The position numbers were made by a program, and so were the translations under genes. This document shows positions 46,757 through 60,700 of a DNA stretch of 64,000 bases, piece after piece (within the stretch, counting starts at the first letter, position 1; each line of letters opens with the position of its first letter). The notes below the pieces were generated by a model, which was not told where the DNA came from, ran no database searches, and worked only from the letters and a program-made list of their open reading frames with translations. Origin of the DNA: Capitulum mitella (lineage: Eukaryota; Arthropoda; Thecostraca; Pollicipedomorpha; Pollicipedidae); the NCBI GenBank assembly GCA_030062745.1, contig CP099840.1, positions 31,251,006 to 31,315,005 on the forward strand, written 5' to 3'.

Positions 46757-47878
46757 CAGTATTTTGCACCTAGAAATTCCAGTATATGACTCCAGAAATC
46801 CACATAGGTACCAGACCATATGAGTACTAATATATGCACATCTGAAAAATGGGCCAGTTGCAGGCATTTAGTTCCTTTTTACCATCACCACTTCCTCAAA
46901 ATAATTTGTGAAAAGATTAAGCCACACACCACCTCATCAACTAGTATGGGTTTGAAGCATGGAGGATCTCTGCAGGACAGATCAGCACCAACTGTTGAGC
47001 ATTGGTGGTTGATAAACATGCCACAAAAGGCATCACTGAACAAGCTATCAAAATGTGGCTGTCTGGAAACTCAAAATAAACCGAGACAGTACTGGAATGG
47101 GACAGGGAGATGGACTGCGACTGAACAAGGGCAGACATGAGTGCCTGGGAGGGAACAGGCAGACCCAGATAAGGAAAACTGGGATAGTACAGACTGAAAC
47201 GGGACTGGTGCAATGATGGGAAACTGGACGTGACCGTTAATCCGGCACAAACTGGGGTATTTGGCACGGTTTCGCTCGTTCAAACACCAATTGATAGCCT
47301 CATCCCCGTATATGCCCCCGTTCCTATTCCCATGACATTGCTTGACTTTTCCTAAGCCCAGTTGCTTTTCACTGTTCTGTCCTAATACCCTTCCATGCCT
47401 GTTCTGTTAGTCCTATCTCTCTCCTAACCCTGTCCGGGTCCTCCGTATCTCTGTACTGTCTCCATGTCCTTGTCTATCCCTGTTCCCTCCCAGGCATTCA
47501 TGTCTGTCCTTGTTTGGTCCCAGTCCACCTCCCTGTCCCATTCTTATTTAGAGTTTGGAGACTGAAACGTTTTGATAGGTCTTTCGGTGACGCCATATTT
47601 CATAGCATGTTTATCAACGATCAGTGCTTAAAAATTGGTGTTGATCTGTCTCCCAGAGATGCTCCGTGCTTCAGACTTGTGCTAGTTGTTTAGACAGTGT
47701 GTGGCTGAATCACTTCAAGAGATTATTTGAAGGAAGTGGTGATGGTGGCAAGGCACTAAATGCCTGCAGTTGACCTTTTTTTTAAATTGTGCATCTTTTC
47801 ATATGCATATGGCTTGGTAACTACATGGACTTCTGGAGCTATGAGAAGTCAGAGGTCTGTGCCCAGAATACTGAAATT
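46757..47878. repeat. Large imperfect palindrome (foldback element)
   Basis: Left arm about 46757-47208 and right arm about 47436-47878 are reverse complements with many substitutions and small indels. Matching blocks include AGGAAGTGGTGATGGT, ACTAAATGCCTGCA, GTTGATAAACATG and AATGGGACAGGGAG. The spacer is about 230 bp. No transposase frame. The left arm has lost CG dinucleotides that the right arm keeps. Confidence 0.85.
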
Positions 47879-50039
47879 CCAAGTTTCAGTGTCATGTGCT
47901 CTTGTGATATTGTTTGCTGTCATTATAAATGATTTTTTTCAAAAGGCCACTTCCTTTAAGTGCCCATATGATTTTGTCATGTGGATTCATATAGTTTCTG
48001 TGACATGGCTACTTTTTTACTGACATGAATACATGTAGACATCCGATACTTACACTTCCCATGTGCAAAAGTGAATTGTCCCTCCATATGTTTTAATCTG
48101 TCCTACATGAGCAGTTGTGATTTGGGTGTTTAAATGAAATGGCCATTTGAAAAAGTGAACTCTAGTAAGTGACTCAAAATCACCCAAACAAAAATGTCTG
48201 ACAGCAAATCATTCCTCCAGGAATGACTGTTCAGAATACAGATATAAGAAACTGCAAACCAGTTATTTACAGAGTCAGATTTACAAAATTTGAATGGTGG
48301 GCAAAAACTAGATGACTAAAAAACTAGAAAACTAGGCTTGTTTCCAGTAGCTGCAAAGCCATTAGAATATGAAGAGGATAACAGCTGGGTCAAGCCAGCT
48401 GGTCAGTTTGTTTTTGTTCCGGTGCAACCAAGACTCATTGGCATGTATGATGACAAACTGGTTGGCATTGCTCATAATGATAGGCTTGCGATAAAATGGC
48501 ATTTTCAATCTGACGTTTTTTTGTCATATTCCATATTCTGGCATTTTTTGCCATTGCTAAACTAAACTTTAGGCTAAACTATTTTCAATGTTTTTGATAA
48601 TACTATAGCTGTTTGGTATTTGAGAAGCAGAACTAATGATAATAGTTATGCATAAAATGAGGCATTTGACATGTGGTGTATAACTGCAGTATATTCAACA
48701 TATTTAGCGTAATGACATTAACCTGTTCAACAAATAGTTCATTATTTGTTGTATCCTTTCTTGCTAATTTTACTGTAGTATCATTGTAGTGGCACAACTC
48801 TTTTTGTTGTATGACAGTAAAGAAAATGTACTCATATGTATGCCATATGTATAAGGCAAATTACAAAACTATGCTGAATATGGTTAAAAGTGTATTTATT
48901 TTTCTTTTTGTGAAGTACTTATTATAGGCCTCTCAATGAAGTCATCACATGTTCAGCATTAACTGTTGTACCTGTTGCTCAAGGGTATGGTGGCAGCACT
49001 GCCTAATATTTTTGAGCCATCTGCACATCTTAAGATGGTTTATTTTTATGTACCACATACCAAAAAGACTTATTCATTATCAGTAATCTGACAGATTTTA
49101 GGCATCCCAAAGCAAGCTGATTTTTCTCATGGATCAGTGAGATAGGTATTAGTCAGAAATTGAGTTGACAAAACACATTTCACAAGACTTTTGCAAATGA
49201 AATGGAATATAGAGACCTGACCTTGATTGATTTATTATGAATGCTTAAGGGCACTTTGACATTTGGTCATATGGTGCCTGTGCCTGGAGTCATAAATATG
49301 GGCAGCATTGATATGTACAGTGAAGGGAACATCATCTTATTTCTGTTACTTCCCATATTCATACATGTATTCATGCCATGCTTACACTTCCCTTGCTGCC
49401 ATTCCCACACTCAGACAATGTAACCAGCAGGTCTGGTGCAAAAGCCTCAGCTTGATTTGAGGCAGCTGATTTGCTGATGATATTAAATTATTGATACAAA
49501 GCAGTACATAAGCAGCCTGTTGAAAAATTCAGTGTGATCAAACTGTAGCTTACCTGGACTGTCAAATCTAAGTTGACTCTAAATGACCAGGAACCATTTA
49601 CTGACTGGAGTGGAAAATGCAAGATATGGTTTGTAACTGTACCATAATTCCTACACCTATTTTGTTCACCATTGTTCAGTTGTGCTTATTCCCACCATGC
49701 AAAAGGCAGTGCTGCTGTAGTATATTGCATATCTTTCACTGTCATCATGTGGTCACAGTTGCAATGGGTTTTGCACCATTTTGCATTGTATTTGCAAAAT
49801 TTGCAGTAAAGCAGACATGCTTTGTGATGTTTTGTGATCATGAATTGTTTTCGCGATTTTTTGTGCGAATTGTTTTTATATTGGTTGGTGGAGTTTTCTC
49901 AGACGTTTTTCTCATTTGCTGTGATATTCATTACTAATTTCCTAGATTGTCTACTGCATCCTTCAGAAACATGTCTGTGATAATGACAAATTATCATTTG
50001 TGCCCTCATTCCCTATAAACATTTATATGTCGTTTGCAG
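47879..50039. other. CpG-poor intergenic region before CWC15
   Basis: I count about five CG dinucleotides between 47900 and 49840. No coding exon recognised. The acceptor GTTTGCAG ending at 50039 shows that CWC15 has an upstream untranslated exon that I could not place. Confidence 0.45.
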
Positions 50040-50062
50040 ACTAGCCTGAGCAGAGAGCAGCG

Positions 50063-50719
50063 ATGACGACAGCGGCGCGGCCCACGTTTGAGCCGGCGCG
50101 CGGCGGCTCGTCGCGCGGCGAGAAGGACCTCTCGGCCATCAGTAAGCAGTACTCGTCGCGCGACCTGCCGGCGCACACCAAGCTGAAGCAGCGCGAGCCC
50201 GGCCAGGGCACCACCGACGAGCTGCGCAGCCGCGACTTCCGCCGCGAGCTCGAGGACCGCGAGCGCCAGGCGCGCGACAAGCGCGGCGGCGACGCCAGCG
50301 CCTCTGGCGGCTCGGGCCGCAAACAGCGCGCCGAGCCGGTGGCGCCGGCCAACTTGGACGTGGACGACGTGCTGGACGAGGACGAGTCGGACGAGGAGAG
50401 CGACGACGACGAGGCCGAGCTGATGGCCGAGCTGCAGCGGATCAGGAAGGAGCGAGCCGCCGAGGCCGTGAAGCGCGAGGCTGAGAAGAAGCTGGAGGAG
50501 GAGCGAATCCGCATGGAGAACATCCTGAGCGGCAACCCGCTGCTGAGCTACAGCGGCGCGGCGGCCAAGGGCGACGCCCGCGTCAAGCGTCGCTGGGACG
50601 ATGATGTGGTGTTCAAAAACTGCGCGCGCGCCGAGCCCGAGAGGAAGCAGGCCAGGTTCATTAACGACGCGCTCCGAAATGACTTTCATAAAAAGTTCAT
50701 GGACAAGTATGTGAAGTGA
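50063..50719 (+). CDS. CWC15: Spliceosome-associated protein CWC15 homolog
   Basis: CWC15 is a core component of the Prp19/CDC5L-associated complex of the activated spliceosome, in the nucleus. The single-exon coding region gives 218 residues (human 229). The conserved N-terminus [15 protein letters not shown] is followed by [19 protein letters not shown] and [11 protein letters not shown] central acidic block ([18 protein letters not shown], residues about 110-127) leads into a Glu/Arg-rich helix ([13 protein letters not shown]). The conserved C-terminus has [20 protein letters not shown] and [20 protein letters not shown]. The ATG lies 23 bp after an acceptor (TTTGCAG at 50039), so an untranslated first exon is expected. 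No intron interrupts the coding region, unlike every neighbour. Confidence 0.95.
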   Translation: MTTAARPTFEPARGGSSRGEKDLSAISKQYSSRDLPAHTKLKQREPGQGTTDELRSRDFRRELEDRERQARDKRGGDASASGGSGRKQRAEPVAPANLDVDDVLDEDESDEESDDDEAELMAELQRIRKERAAEAVKREAEKKLEEERIRMENILSGNPLLSYSGAAAKGDARVKRRWDDDVVFKNCARAEPERKQARFINDALRNDFHKKFMDKYVK

Positions 50720-51750
50720 AGCGGCGTGTGACTTGTAAGTCGTGTTTATTGCGGTGACGATGGTTGGTGTTGCCGGTGATGGACAGTGCTAGGCTCCTGC
50801 TTCGTGTCGGTTTTCGAAGTAACGTAACAAACTGAATACGCCAGTTTGTTGCGCACCGAGATGTCGTGTCGGGTGCTAGTGATCTGTCTGTTCATATTGC
50901 GTTCACGAAGGTCAGGATTCCGTGGCATTTCGATAGTTCGTCCTGCTTCTCTTAGGCAAGTCGATATGGATTCAGGGCGATTCATGACTTGTGAAGTGTT
51001 TAAAGACGTTTCATAACTTACATCTTTCAAAACTAGAAACTACCGTGACATTTTGCTAAGCAGTAATGTTTCCGCTCAATAGCCTTCAGTTCCGCGATGA
51101 TCAGTTCTGTTCACATCTGTAGGTGGAATTTAACACATTATTTCGTTGCGAAACTGTAATTTTCGACTTCCTCAACTAGGAAGGTATTGTAGTGGGCGCA
51201 TGTTAACGTCTGTTTAATTGTCTTATTTCATCGTCTTTTTGTCATGCCCAATACAAAAGCTTGAATGGACTCATCACAAATCTGTATAAAACGACTCACA
51301 AGTGTCGTCAGAAAAAACGAGGAATCGGGACGCAGTGTACTGTCAAAGACCGAGCGGTCCGCGCTGTCGACTAAACGTGATTTTCTGGGCAACGAGCTGT
51401 ATTTCTGGTGATCAGAAACTGAATGATGTTGATTAATCATGCACTTTCGTAACTGTCTTGGTGTGGTGGATTTGGCAATTGTTACAGCGACGGTAAAAAT
51501 TCATCGACGACGACGCAGACAGTGGAACGGGAGGTTCTAGTGCGAGGGATTTCACGAGAAACTAATGAAAATGTGGGAAAACATTGTGAATGCCACAATG
51601 AGTTTATTTCGTTTACAGATAAGGCATCTTGTTAAAACTGTGTGCATGAATATAGGAACTCTTGATGTACTGAGAGTGCTCGGTATTCACATTTATCCGT
51701 CTGTCCTGTTACGTTTGGTGTTAGTTTGTGATAAATATCGTCCTTGAACA
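50720..51750. other. Intergenic region between CWC15 and the coiled-coil gene
   Basis: CWC15 3' untranslated region and probable promoter of the next gene; no exon or clear core promoter motif recognised. Confidence 0.4.
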
Positions 51751-54700
51751 ATGTTTGGTCCTAGATCGATGCAGGTGTCTCGAGCTGGTCCGAAGAAGCC
51801 AAAACCAAAAAAGAAAAAGGTAAATCTGAAATTAACGCTATATTCCTGATGCCCTTGCACGATAGTTCTGTTACATGTCTCATTATAATTCCAATGTTTT
51901 ACGGACGTTATTAAAGTACCGTGTGTTTCGTGAGCCTCTACTTCCAGTAGCATATTCTGATTAATTAAGATAACATATTTAGCCACCTCTGGAGAAGACC
52001 AGTGTTTCACAAAGCCCACTGATTGTGTCCGCTGACCCCATGTGTTAAGCTACCATCTCTCCCTGTTCGTGCAAAGCCGGCACACGGCGCGCTATCTGCC
52101 CGCTCCGGCTCTACCGGCTCGCTGCCGGCATTTCCGACGCCGCGTCAGGCGGCCGGTCGCCAGCGCTCGCTGACCACCGACCAGCCGCGTCTGCGGCGAG
52201 CCGAGCTGGACTCGAGGGTGCGCGAGACCAGCTACCTGGTCAGGCCGAGCCGCCGCGGCCCGCCGCCCACCAGGGCCGCCCCCAGAGATCACCTGGTGGA
52301 AAGACTGGTGCGCACCGCTGCAAGCAATACTGGTTGAATGTCCGTCTACGGCTTCAATTAGACCTAAGCCGTTGTAACGCTTAATACAATGCCGTAGCAT
52401 ACGCCACTATCGGAGAATGCTTTTGCAGGACGCTGCCGTTTATAATACAACACTGAAATCTAATGCTACCTTCAGCGCGTAGCAAAGCGCCGAACCACAT
52501 GAATAAATGCATTTTCAGGATAACTTGAATTCATAAGTGTTTGCTGAATGCAGACGATTCAGACAATTCAGAACGCTGATATAAGCAGGAGACACGGTAC
52601 GTGGAACTTGGTAATCGCCATTCAGCTGCCGTTTATATGTTTTCAGCCTTCGCTCCGAGCCCGCATAGCTGAGATGAAGGCTTTGGCTTCCTTCTTTCCC
52701 GACTCAGAGCTGTCCATCAGCGACGCCACAGGATCGGATACCCGGGCCAACATTGCATCCATTCTGAAACATCGAGAATACGAGCAAAAACCGTTCAAGA
52801 CCCGCCGAAAACTGAGCAAAGTAAGGACAATGTGTCTGAGGTGTCAACATGTGAGGTATGTCCTCATTACAGCAATTAGCGCTGCCGTACTAGGACAAAT
52901 ACGGTTGCCGCAGGAAGCCGTGGGCTTGTTCAAGCTTTCTGCTCAAAACTTTTAAGCTGTTAAGCTGATACGAGTTTTACGCGGTGGTCTTTTAATGACC
53001 GCCATGAATTAAACTGCGGTGTGTTTGTCGAGTTGCCATCGAACGTAGCATTTAATTAAGCTACCATTTATGGTTACATTCATTTAGTTTGCTCATGGGA
53101 ATCGTGGTACGGGAAATTTTGATGTTTCGTGCGGTCTCGTCAGTTAATCAGTACCACCTTCACTGCATTCCGAAGTGGTGTCTTGTGCGCCACGAACCGA
53201 AAGAATATAAACACCCGTGATGTAACGAGACACAACGTAAAACGCTTTCATGACAAAGCCTAGTACTAGGCGGCTGTTACCATCCAGTCAAAGCATGAAG
53301 AGCGGGTTCAAAGCAAGTGGCCAATTTAAAAGAGTATTTCATGCTTCACAGAACAATAGGGAGGTGTTTGATAGCCTACTTGAACGGTGAAGTCGGCAAA
53401 GCAGACCGAAAATTCACGATACCTATTGTCTACTCGTCTTTCAAACCAGACAGTGACATCAAAGTTGACCTAGCCTTGACAGTGTTATCCCACTAATAAC
53501 TTGCTGCAGAGTCACATGTTGAGCCGTCCGACGCGTCCATGGTCACTCAGCAACGTGCGAACTCACCTTAATGCTAGTTTTCGAATAATGCCAGGCTGAA
53601 ACTATCCCACATTAGCGTCACGCAGTCAGCTTAGCTGCCCAAACCATGGGATACGCAGTTTACCAAAACATCTTCTCCGTGGCAATGGATCACTTTACCT
53701 TCCTTACCTAGCTGTCTTGATCTCAACCATGTTCTATAAGCCAATGCAGAGTGCCCCATGAGGAGAACCCGTCTTGCAAGCAGTATTTTCTGGCGCGGCA
53801 GCCGTCCGTCTCGTCCCAGAAATCCCGCCGCAGTAGCCACACGCACACGGACTCGTCCGTGCGAGGCCGGCGGCCGCCGCTGCGGCCGGGACGCTCCCGC
53901 TCGCCGCGCGAGGCCGGCTCCCACGCGGCCGGCCGCCACTCGGACACCGTCTCACCGCCGGAGGAGGCCGGCCACAGCACCGGCGGCGGCACGCAGCGCG
54001 AGGCGTCCGCCGGCAGCAGCAGCGAGCAGCGGGAGCCACCGCCGCCGCCGGGCCCGCAGCACGACATAGGGTCTTATACGGAACCGAGAGCGCCGCCCCA
54101 GCAGCAGCAACAGCTGCAGCACCAGCAGCAACAGCAGCTGTACCAGCAGGTGCAGCAGCAGCCCCAGCAACAGCAGCTGCAGCAGCCGCTGCTGCAGCCG
54201 GAGCTTCAGGACGCCACAGACAAGCCTGGGATCGACCCCATGAAGGTTAGTTGCAGTAGGTGATACAAGTGTTGCATGGGAATACTACTGTGCGGCAACA
54301 TCGTATATTATATTACCTTAATAACAGCGCTAGATTCAGTGAGCACGATTCTAACGCAACCAGTTATGGTCATCAGTGATATTGGTCTTTCATTACTGAG
54401 CGCTGTTAGTAGTTGTCGTTTGATAATGAATAAAAGGCGTGGTCGAAATCTGCTCTTGCGGCTCATCTGACTAACAGCCATATCCGGCAGCTGCTGTCGC
54501 TACCCCAGATCCCCAACATCTCCGATATGATGGCGTGCCCTGGCGGCGGCAGTCCCAACAACCTGCAGGACGTCATCAGGAACTTCGTGTGGGCCAAGCA
54601 GCAGGCCAGCGCCGCTGCCAGCGTCATGTCCAGCCTGCGGGGCGTCATCGAGGGCATGAGCCAGGTGAGACCTCTCTTTTGTCTCAGGTTAGACTGTCGA

Positions 54701-57700
54701 ATCGGTTCAGGCAGCGGAGCGGGACCAGATCTGAAAATTGAGTCAACATTGACTGCCGAGTCAACTCGCATCTTAATCCGGGGCCGGTCATGTCGGTGAG
54801 AGAAATCACTGCGACATGCGATGGATGCAGCCGTGGAATTTGGAGTCAAATTAACTTTTGGGCCAAGCCGGTCAGTAGAAATACACATGAGTGTATTTCT
54901 ACATACATTCAGCATCATGAAACTATGGACCTTTCTCATGATAAACCTGTGAGTCCAAGTGGTACATAGGAGACTCAGTGGAACAGCTGACGAAATGCTC
55001 CATTTCAGCCGGACTCCAGCGGCAAGCAGGCGCCGAAGACAGTGCTGCAGCTGCAGCAGCTGCAGCAGCTGATGGCGACGTCGCGGGTCGGCTCGTCCTC
55101 CTCGGAGGCTCAGCCGAGCAGCCGGCCGACAGCTGCGGCCGGCCAGCTGCCCGGCGCTGGCGGGGGACCTCACAGCGGCCAGGCCAGCTGGCACACGGTG
55201 TCGGGCAGCGGCAGCCTGCCGCCGCAGGAGGCCTCCCGACAGTCGCTGCTCGGCACCGGCTCGGCCCTGGCCCAGCGCCGGCCGGCGCCGGCCGGACCGC
55301 CGCCCGACGCCGCCCGGCAGGTCGGCGCGGCGCCGGCGCCGGGCCAGCGGCAGCCGCCGGAGCCGGCTGTGCCGCCGCCGCCGCCGCCGGGCGGCACGAC
55401 GTCATCACTGGGGCGGCGGCGGCCGGCCGGCACGGCGCGCTCGGCCGAGCTGCCGGCCGAGCTGCCGGCCTCGGCCCGCTCGGCGGCCAGCTCCGCCAGC
55501 TCGGCCGGCACCACCTACCTGCTGCCGGGGGACTCCAAGTCGCAGGCGGCGGCCGGCAGCTCCAAACAGCTCGGCAGTCACGTCGATCAGGAGGTGAGGT
55601 CGTGCCGGTCGGCCGGACGGAGAGACTGGGCTCATTCCACTGATGGCGAATTATGGTTGACTGGTCGGGTTCAGCCGTTGGCGTTCTGCTGATTAGACAC
55701 TTGAGATGTAACGCAAGTTTTTTGGCTGTTCCGTTTGTTTGATCAGTTTCTTCAGTGTCTTTTCCACCCGCTTTTTTGGAGGGGGGGGGGCGGGGGTAGA
55801 GGTTGCTGCTTGCTGATTAAACTGACGGGAAATCCAAGAAAATTTTCTTGTTTGAAGCTACTGTTTTTACCGGAACTCGCCATGAGGTGATCTGCCGTAC
55901 TTAACTGGAGGTATTATGGCAACTTTTGCGCGGGGAGAATAAAAATTTCCCTGAATTTCGGATTGTTTGCTTTCGTGGCGCAAAGCTCGCTGGATCTTTG
56001 CTTGGTCTGAGTCGAAGACAAATTAAGTTTCTCTGCCCGCTGCAGATCTATTGGTGTGGCTGGAACGGTACCTCCAAGGACAGGATATGTCCGCGCCGGC
56101 GCTAACGTTGACTGTGATGCGCCCCCAGGGCTCGGAGACGGGCTCTGGCCTGCGTTCTGTCAGCGAGACGGGTCTTGTGGCACATCACGGTGGGACGGAG
56201 CCGACCAATCCAGAACAGGTGGACGACGTCAGCCAGCTAAGACAACAGTTCCAACTGCAGCAGGCCAAACTCCGCCAAATGGAGCAGAAAAATTACGTAA
56301 GTTCAGGAATTCTGTGTCGCCTTTGCCGCCAGTCTTTCGGGGATATGGTTTGCGAATCGGGAGCACTTGTCCTTTGCTAAGGAAGATGACCAGTATTTTA
56401 TCACTGCACCGATATTGTTCTCATCTAGGATATTTTTAATGATACGTTCTCGATGACAGGGATGACATGGACATGGACATGGACCTACGCAAACCTGGTG
56501 CCGCTTCGAATGCTTCAATGTCTCCCACATGTATAAAATAGCAATGTCCGCTGCCAGGTTCTGAGCCTTGCGGTGGAGGGCCAAGAGAAGACAATCCGCA
56601 CCATGAGTAACGAGCTGCAGGACGCCAAGGAGGCGTTCTCTTTGGAGGTCACCCAGCGGCTGAAGGGCGGAGACGCCAGCGCCGCGGCCGCCCTGGTCCA
56701 GTTCGGTCCGGCCCGGCAGGAGGTCGGAGGGGTCGGACAGGAGACGGCGCCCGGACAGGATGGAGGGCTGCCGACCCTCTCCGCCCAGTCCTGGGTGAGA
56801 CCTCCCGTGACGTGACGGGGTCGCGCGTTCAGCCGTCACAGGGCGGAACGTCGTGAGGTCCTGATGATGACCACGGTTCGAGCCTGGGTGAAGGTTTGCA
56901 TTGCGCCAAAGATTGAGTTTTACGGCATGTTCTGCGAAAGGACGCAGTTTATGACACACTGTGTGCAGTAATGAATATCTGAGTACAGCAAATAATGGGG
57001 ATTCTGTTAGTAGTAGTATACACACCTGACTCTCTCTTGGTGTGTTTTTTGGCAGTAAATTACTCATTGCATTGTCTATGCCATCGTGCGACTCTCGACA
57101 TTTTCCCAGTTTGCCTGACTGTATGTCACGTAGGCACGCACCCTTTTCTCTTTCAACAGCCGATTGCGTCTACTAAAACGGAAATTTTATCGGAACACAA
57201 TGGCGATCACGGAACAGAGGTGGAGAGACTTCACGCCGCTCTGGAAAGAAAGGTGAGAATGAAGGCTAGGCGCAGGAGAAGCGCCGAAATGCAGGACACC
57301 AGCAGATTCTACGGCAACCGTAAATGTCTTCAACCGAGCATTAACCCTTCACCGCCTGAAGGGTGTCAAATATGGCAACCCCCTCGGTTTTTCTTGAATA
57401 ACTTCTAAATCGTTAGAGCCAGCCCAATCAAATTTTCAGTACCCCTTCAGCGATCAGTTTTACATGTTTTAACCAAAAGCATTTCTATGCTAGGTCAAAT
57501 CATGGAGATATGACGTCATAAATGAACCCTTGCATGGATGTTTTCGCCTCTTCGAGCGGTGGCGCGAACCTACCTCGGTTTTGATAATATTTGAGAATAT
57601 AATGCGTGAATTATTTGGATTTACATAGGACACGGTCCCAAAAGCATGAACAACCGTGAAACGATAACATTAGAGGTCATGCTAGGCCAAAGCATGATGA

Positions 57701-60700
57701 CAGTTGGACTGATTTGCATGCTGGGTGACAGAAGTGGTTGCCGCCGACCTTCCCCATCGTTCAAGCCAGACAAGCAAATATTTATGCGCCTCTTAGCAAG
57801 GCTCAGCAAACGCAACGTAAGGTCATGAAAGGTCACGTCATAGGCAGATGTCAAAACGGAATAAAATGCAGCATTGCCTGAGGAAGATCGTTCAGTAGCA
57901 GCAAACAGGAATTGTTCTTCCTAGCCAGCAAATTATAACGGCTGATTGTCCTTCCCTGGCTTGACCTTGGCCCGATAAAGAGCAGGAAGTGCAGATTTTA
58001 TTACCGTGACATATCATTTCAGTTTTATACTTGACGCAGTTAAGAATTCCAGTGAGTAATTATTGCTCGTTGTCAGGAAGAGTAATGCAGCTTTATCTGA
58101 CCCAACCTAGGCTGATCTTGACAGAATGAAAACCAGGTGATGCAAAACTGGCCGTCAGAATGTTTTATTTCAGTCCTTTTTGTCACGTGGATCAAAATAA
58201 CTGCGAATAACTATCAATCTTTGGCATATACATTACGAGAAATATTTCACCTGGCCTAAGTTGACCTTGACCCGATATTTTTTGACTTTCTGGCATGCTT
58301 CTGATGCAGGAGATCGTGGCCTTTCGTTTGACACCCATTTGAAGGCTCTAAGACCAGTATTACCGATGATATGATGTACAGACCGATGCCAGTTTTTCTG
58401 GCTTCGTGTTTGCGTTTTACGTGACCTGTGATGTCATCAGTCACGTGAACTGGGCTTACGTTGTATTTTCTGAATCGCGAGACTCAGAGCTATTGATTGG
58501 TGGAAGACCGGTTCAGATCCGACGGTTAGTTCCGGAGATAGCAGGGGGTGCCTTTTTTGACACCCTCAGGCGGTCGCGGGTACAAAATCACGCCAAGCGG
58601 TGCCGGGGTAAGAGCCAAAAAGAGCCATATGGCCTCTACATGCTCTTTTCGTACAGTTATGCGTTGGTTGGAATGAAATGAGAGGTGAAGAAATACCCTC
58701 GTTGAAGTCCTACTTGAATGATCTCGAAGATAAATATTTCAAAAAATGCATGGGTTATGTTCGGGAAACATGCCGACCCGTATGTACACCGTGTTGCTTC
58801 TACCTTTTCTAGGACTGTGAGCTGCATATCCTAAAGGGAAACAGAACTGGCACAGGCCTGAAGTCGCACTCAACAGGAAAACCCAGGCCCGTCCCCTCAA
58901 CGATCGGCTTTAAGCCGCCTGAACCGGTAACGAACACATCGCGCTTGATACCAATATCCAGTGTGGATCTCAAAGTTTGGGCAAGGGGGCAGGGCCCATG
59001 TAACGAACGCGTCTGAAATTGAGGAAATGTTGGGAAAATAGTAATGAAATTCGAAAAAGGGCGCGTTTCGGCCTCGAACATTTGCACTTGGGTCCTCCCC
59101 CAAGTTCATCCACAATTTTGTTTTTTGTATAAATTTAACCCGAATGTGTTGCAATGTGTGACGCCACCCAGGTGTTCTCAAAGATTCATGATGAAATTCG
59201 CTCCGAAGATAAGATGATGGCTCCATTTGATTAGGTCATCCTGTCTGGCCTAGTTTGAATGTGGACGAAATAACCAAATTTTTAATAATGTATGCAGGTA
59301 ATGTTGGTGGGTGAAATATATTTTATGGAATGGACTTCACCGGTGTCGCGACGTACTGGGGAGATACAGGGCGATTGCAGGGCATTGCGGTCTGTCCACT
59401 GTGGTCATCGACCTTTAGTCTGTTCACTGCAATCAGTGCACTGCAGTAAATGTGATGGTGAAGTACTAAAGAGCTTTAAGTCATCTTTCAGGCCAAAGTA
59501 TCTGAACTTCGAATAATCCCACCTAAAGCGGTGTCCAGTGCCTCAACCGCCACCTACAGACGGGGAGATTATGCCTTGAATGAACGTTTTGATGAAATAA
59601 CTGGGCTGAACACTTCCAATGGCGAAATCGCGTCGCTTTCTTTCAATGCTGCTAATGAGTAAGATGATGGGACATCGTCATCCCGGTCACCGGCATTGCG
59701 GCAGATGGATATGAAGTTCTTTCCAAGTGAGTATCTGGCGGCGCTGCACTGATCGGCCGGGGGAGGAGATGCGGGCTGTGGGTCCCTGAGACCACAGACA
59801 GGACAGTGCTGACCCCGGGCGCGGTCTGTGACGGTGTGCGCCGCTGTGCCAGCAGCCGGGCCTGTCGGAGGGCTGGCGGACTCGCCTGGACGGCGGCCGG
59901 ACCCGTTCCACGGAACTGCACCGGGCCCAGCCTGCAGATGGAGCGCGTCACGAGCCGACTCCCCTGCGGCGTCACAGCTTCACCGTCCCGCCCCCGGTCA
60001 GTCTTGTCCACCCTGGTCAGTCCTGTCCACTCGGTCAGTCCTGTCCACCCTGGTCAGTCCTGTCCACCCCGGTCAGTCCTGTCCACTCGGTCAGTCCTGT
60101 CCACCCCGGTCAGTCCTGTCCACCCTGGTCAGTCCTGTCCACTCGGTCAGTCCTGTCCACCCCAGTCAGTCCTGTCCACCCAAGATCAGTCTTGTCCATC
60201 TCGGTCAGTCCCGTCCACTCAGTCAGTCCTGTCCACCCCGGTCAGTCCTGTCCACTCGGTCAGTCTTATCCGTCCTGGTCAGTCTTGTCCACCCAAGATC
60301 AGTCTTGTCCATCTCGGTCAGTCCCGTCCACTCAGTCAGTCCTGTCCACCCCGGTCAGTCCTGTCCACCCCGGCCAGTCTTGTCCACCCCGGTCAGTCCT
60401 GTCCACTTGGTCAGCCCTGTCCACCCCGGTCGGTGCTGTCCACTCGGCCAGTCCTGTCCGCCCCGGTCAGTCTCGTCGACTCGGTCAGCCCTGTCCACCC
60501 CGGCCAGTCCTGTCCACCCTGATCAGTCTTGTCCGCCCCGGTCAGTCCTGTCAATCCCGGCCAGTCCCATCCACTCAGTCAGTCCTGTCCACCCCGGTCA
60601 ATCCTGTCCACTCCGGCCACTCTTGTCCACTCGGTCAGTCCTATCCACCCCGGCCAGTCCTGTCCATCCCGGTCAGTCCTGTCGGCCCCGGTCAGTCTCG

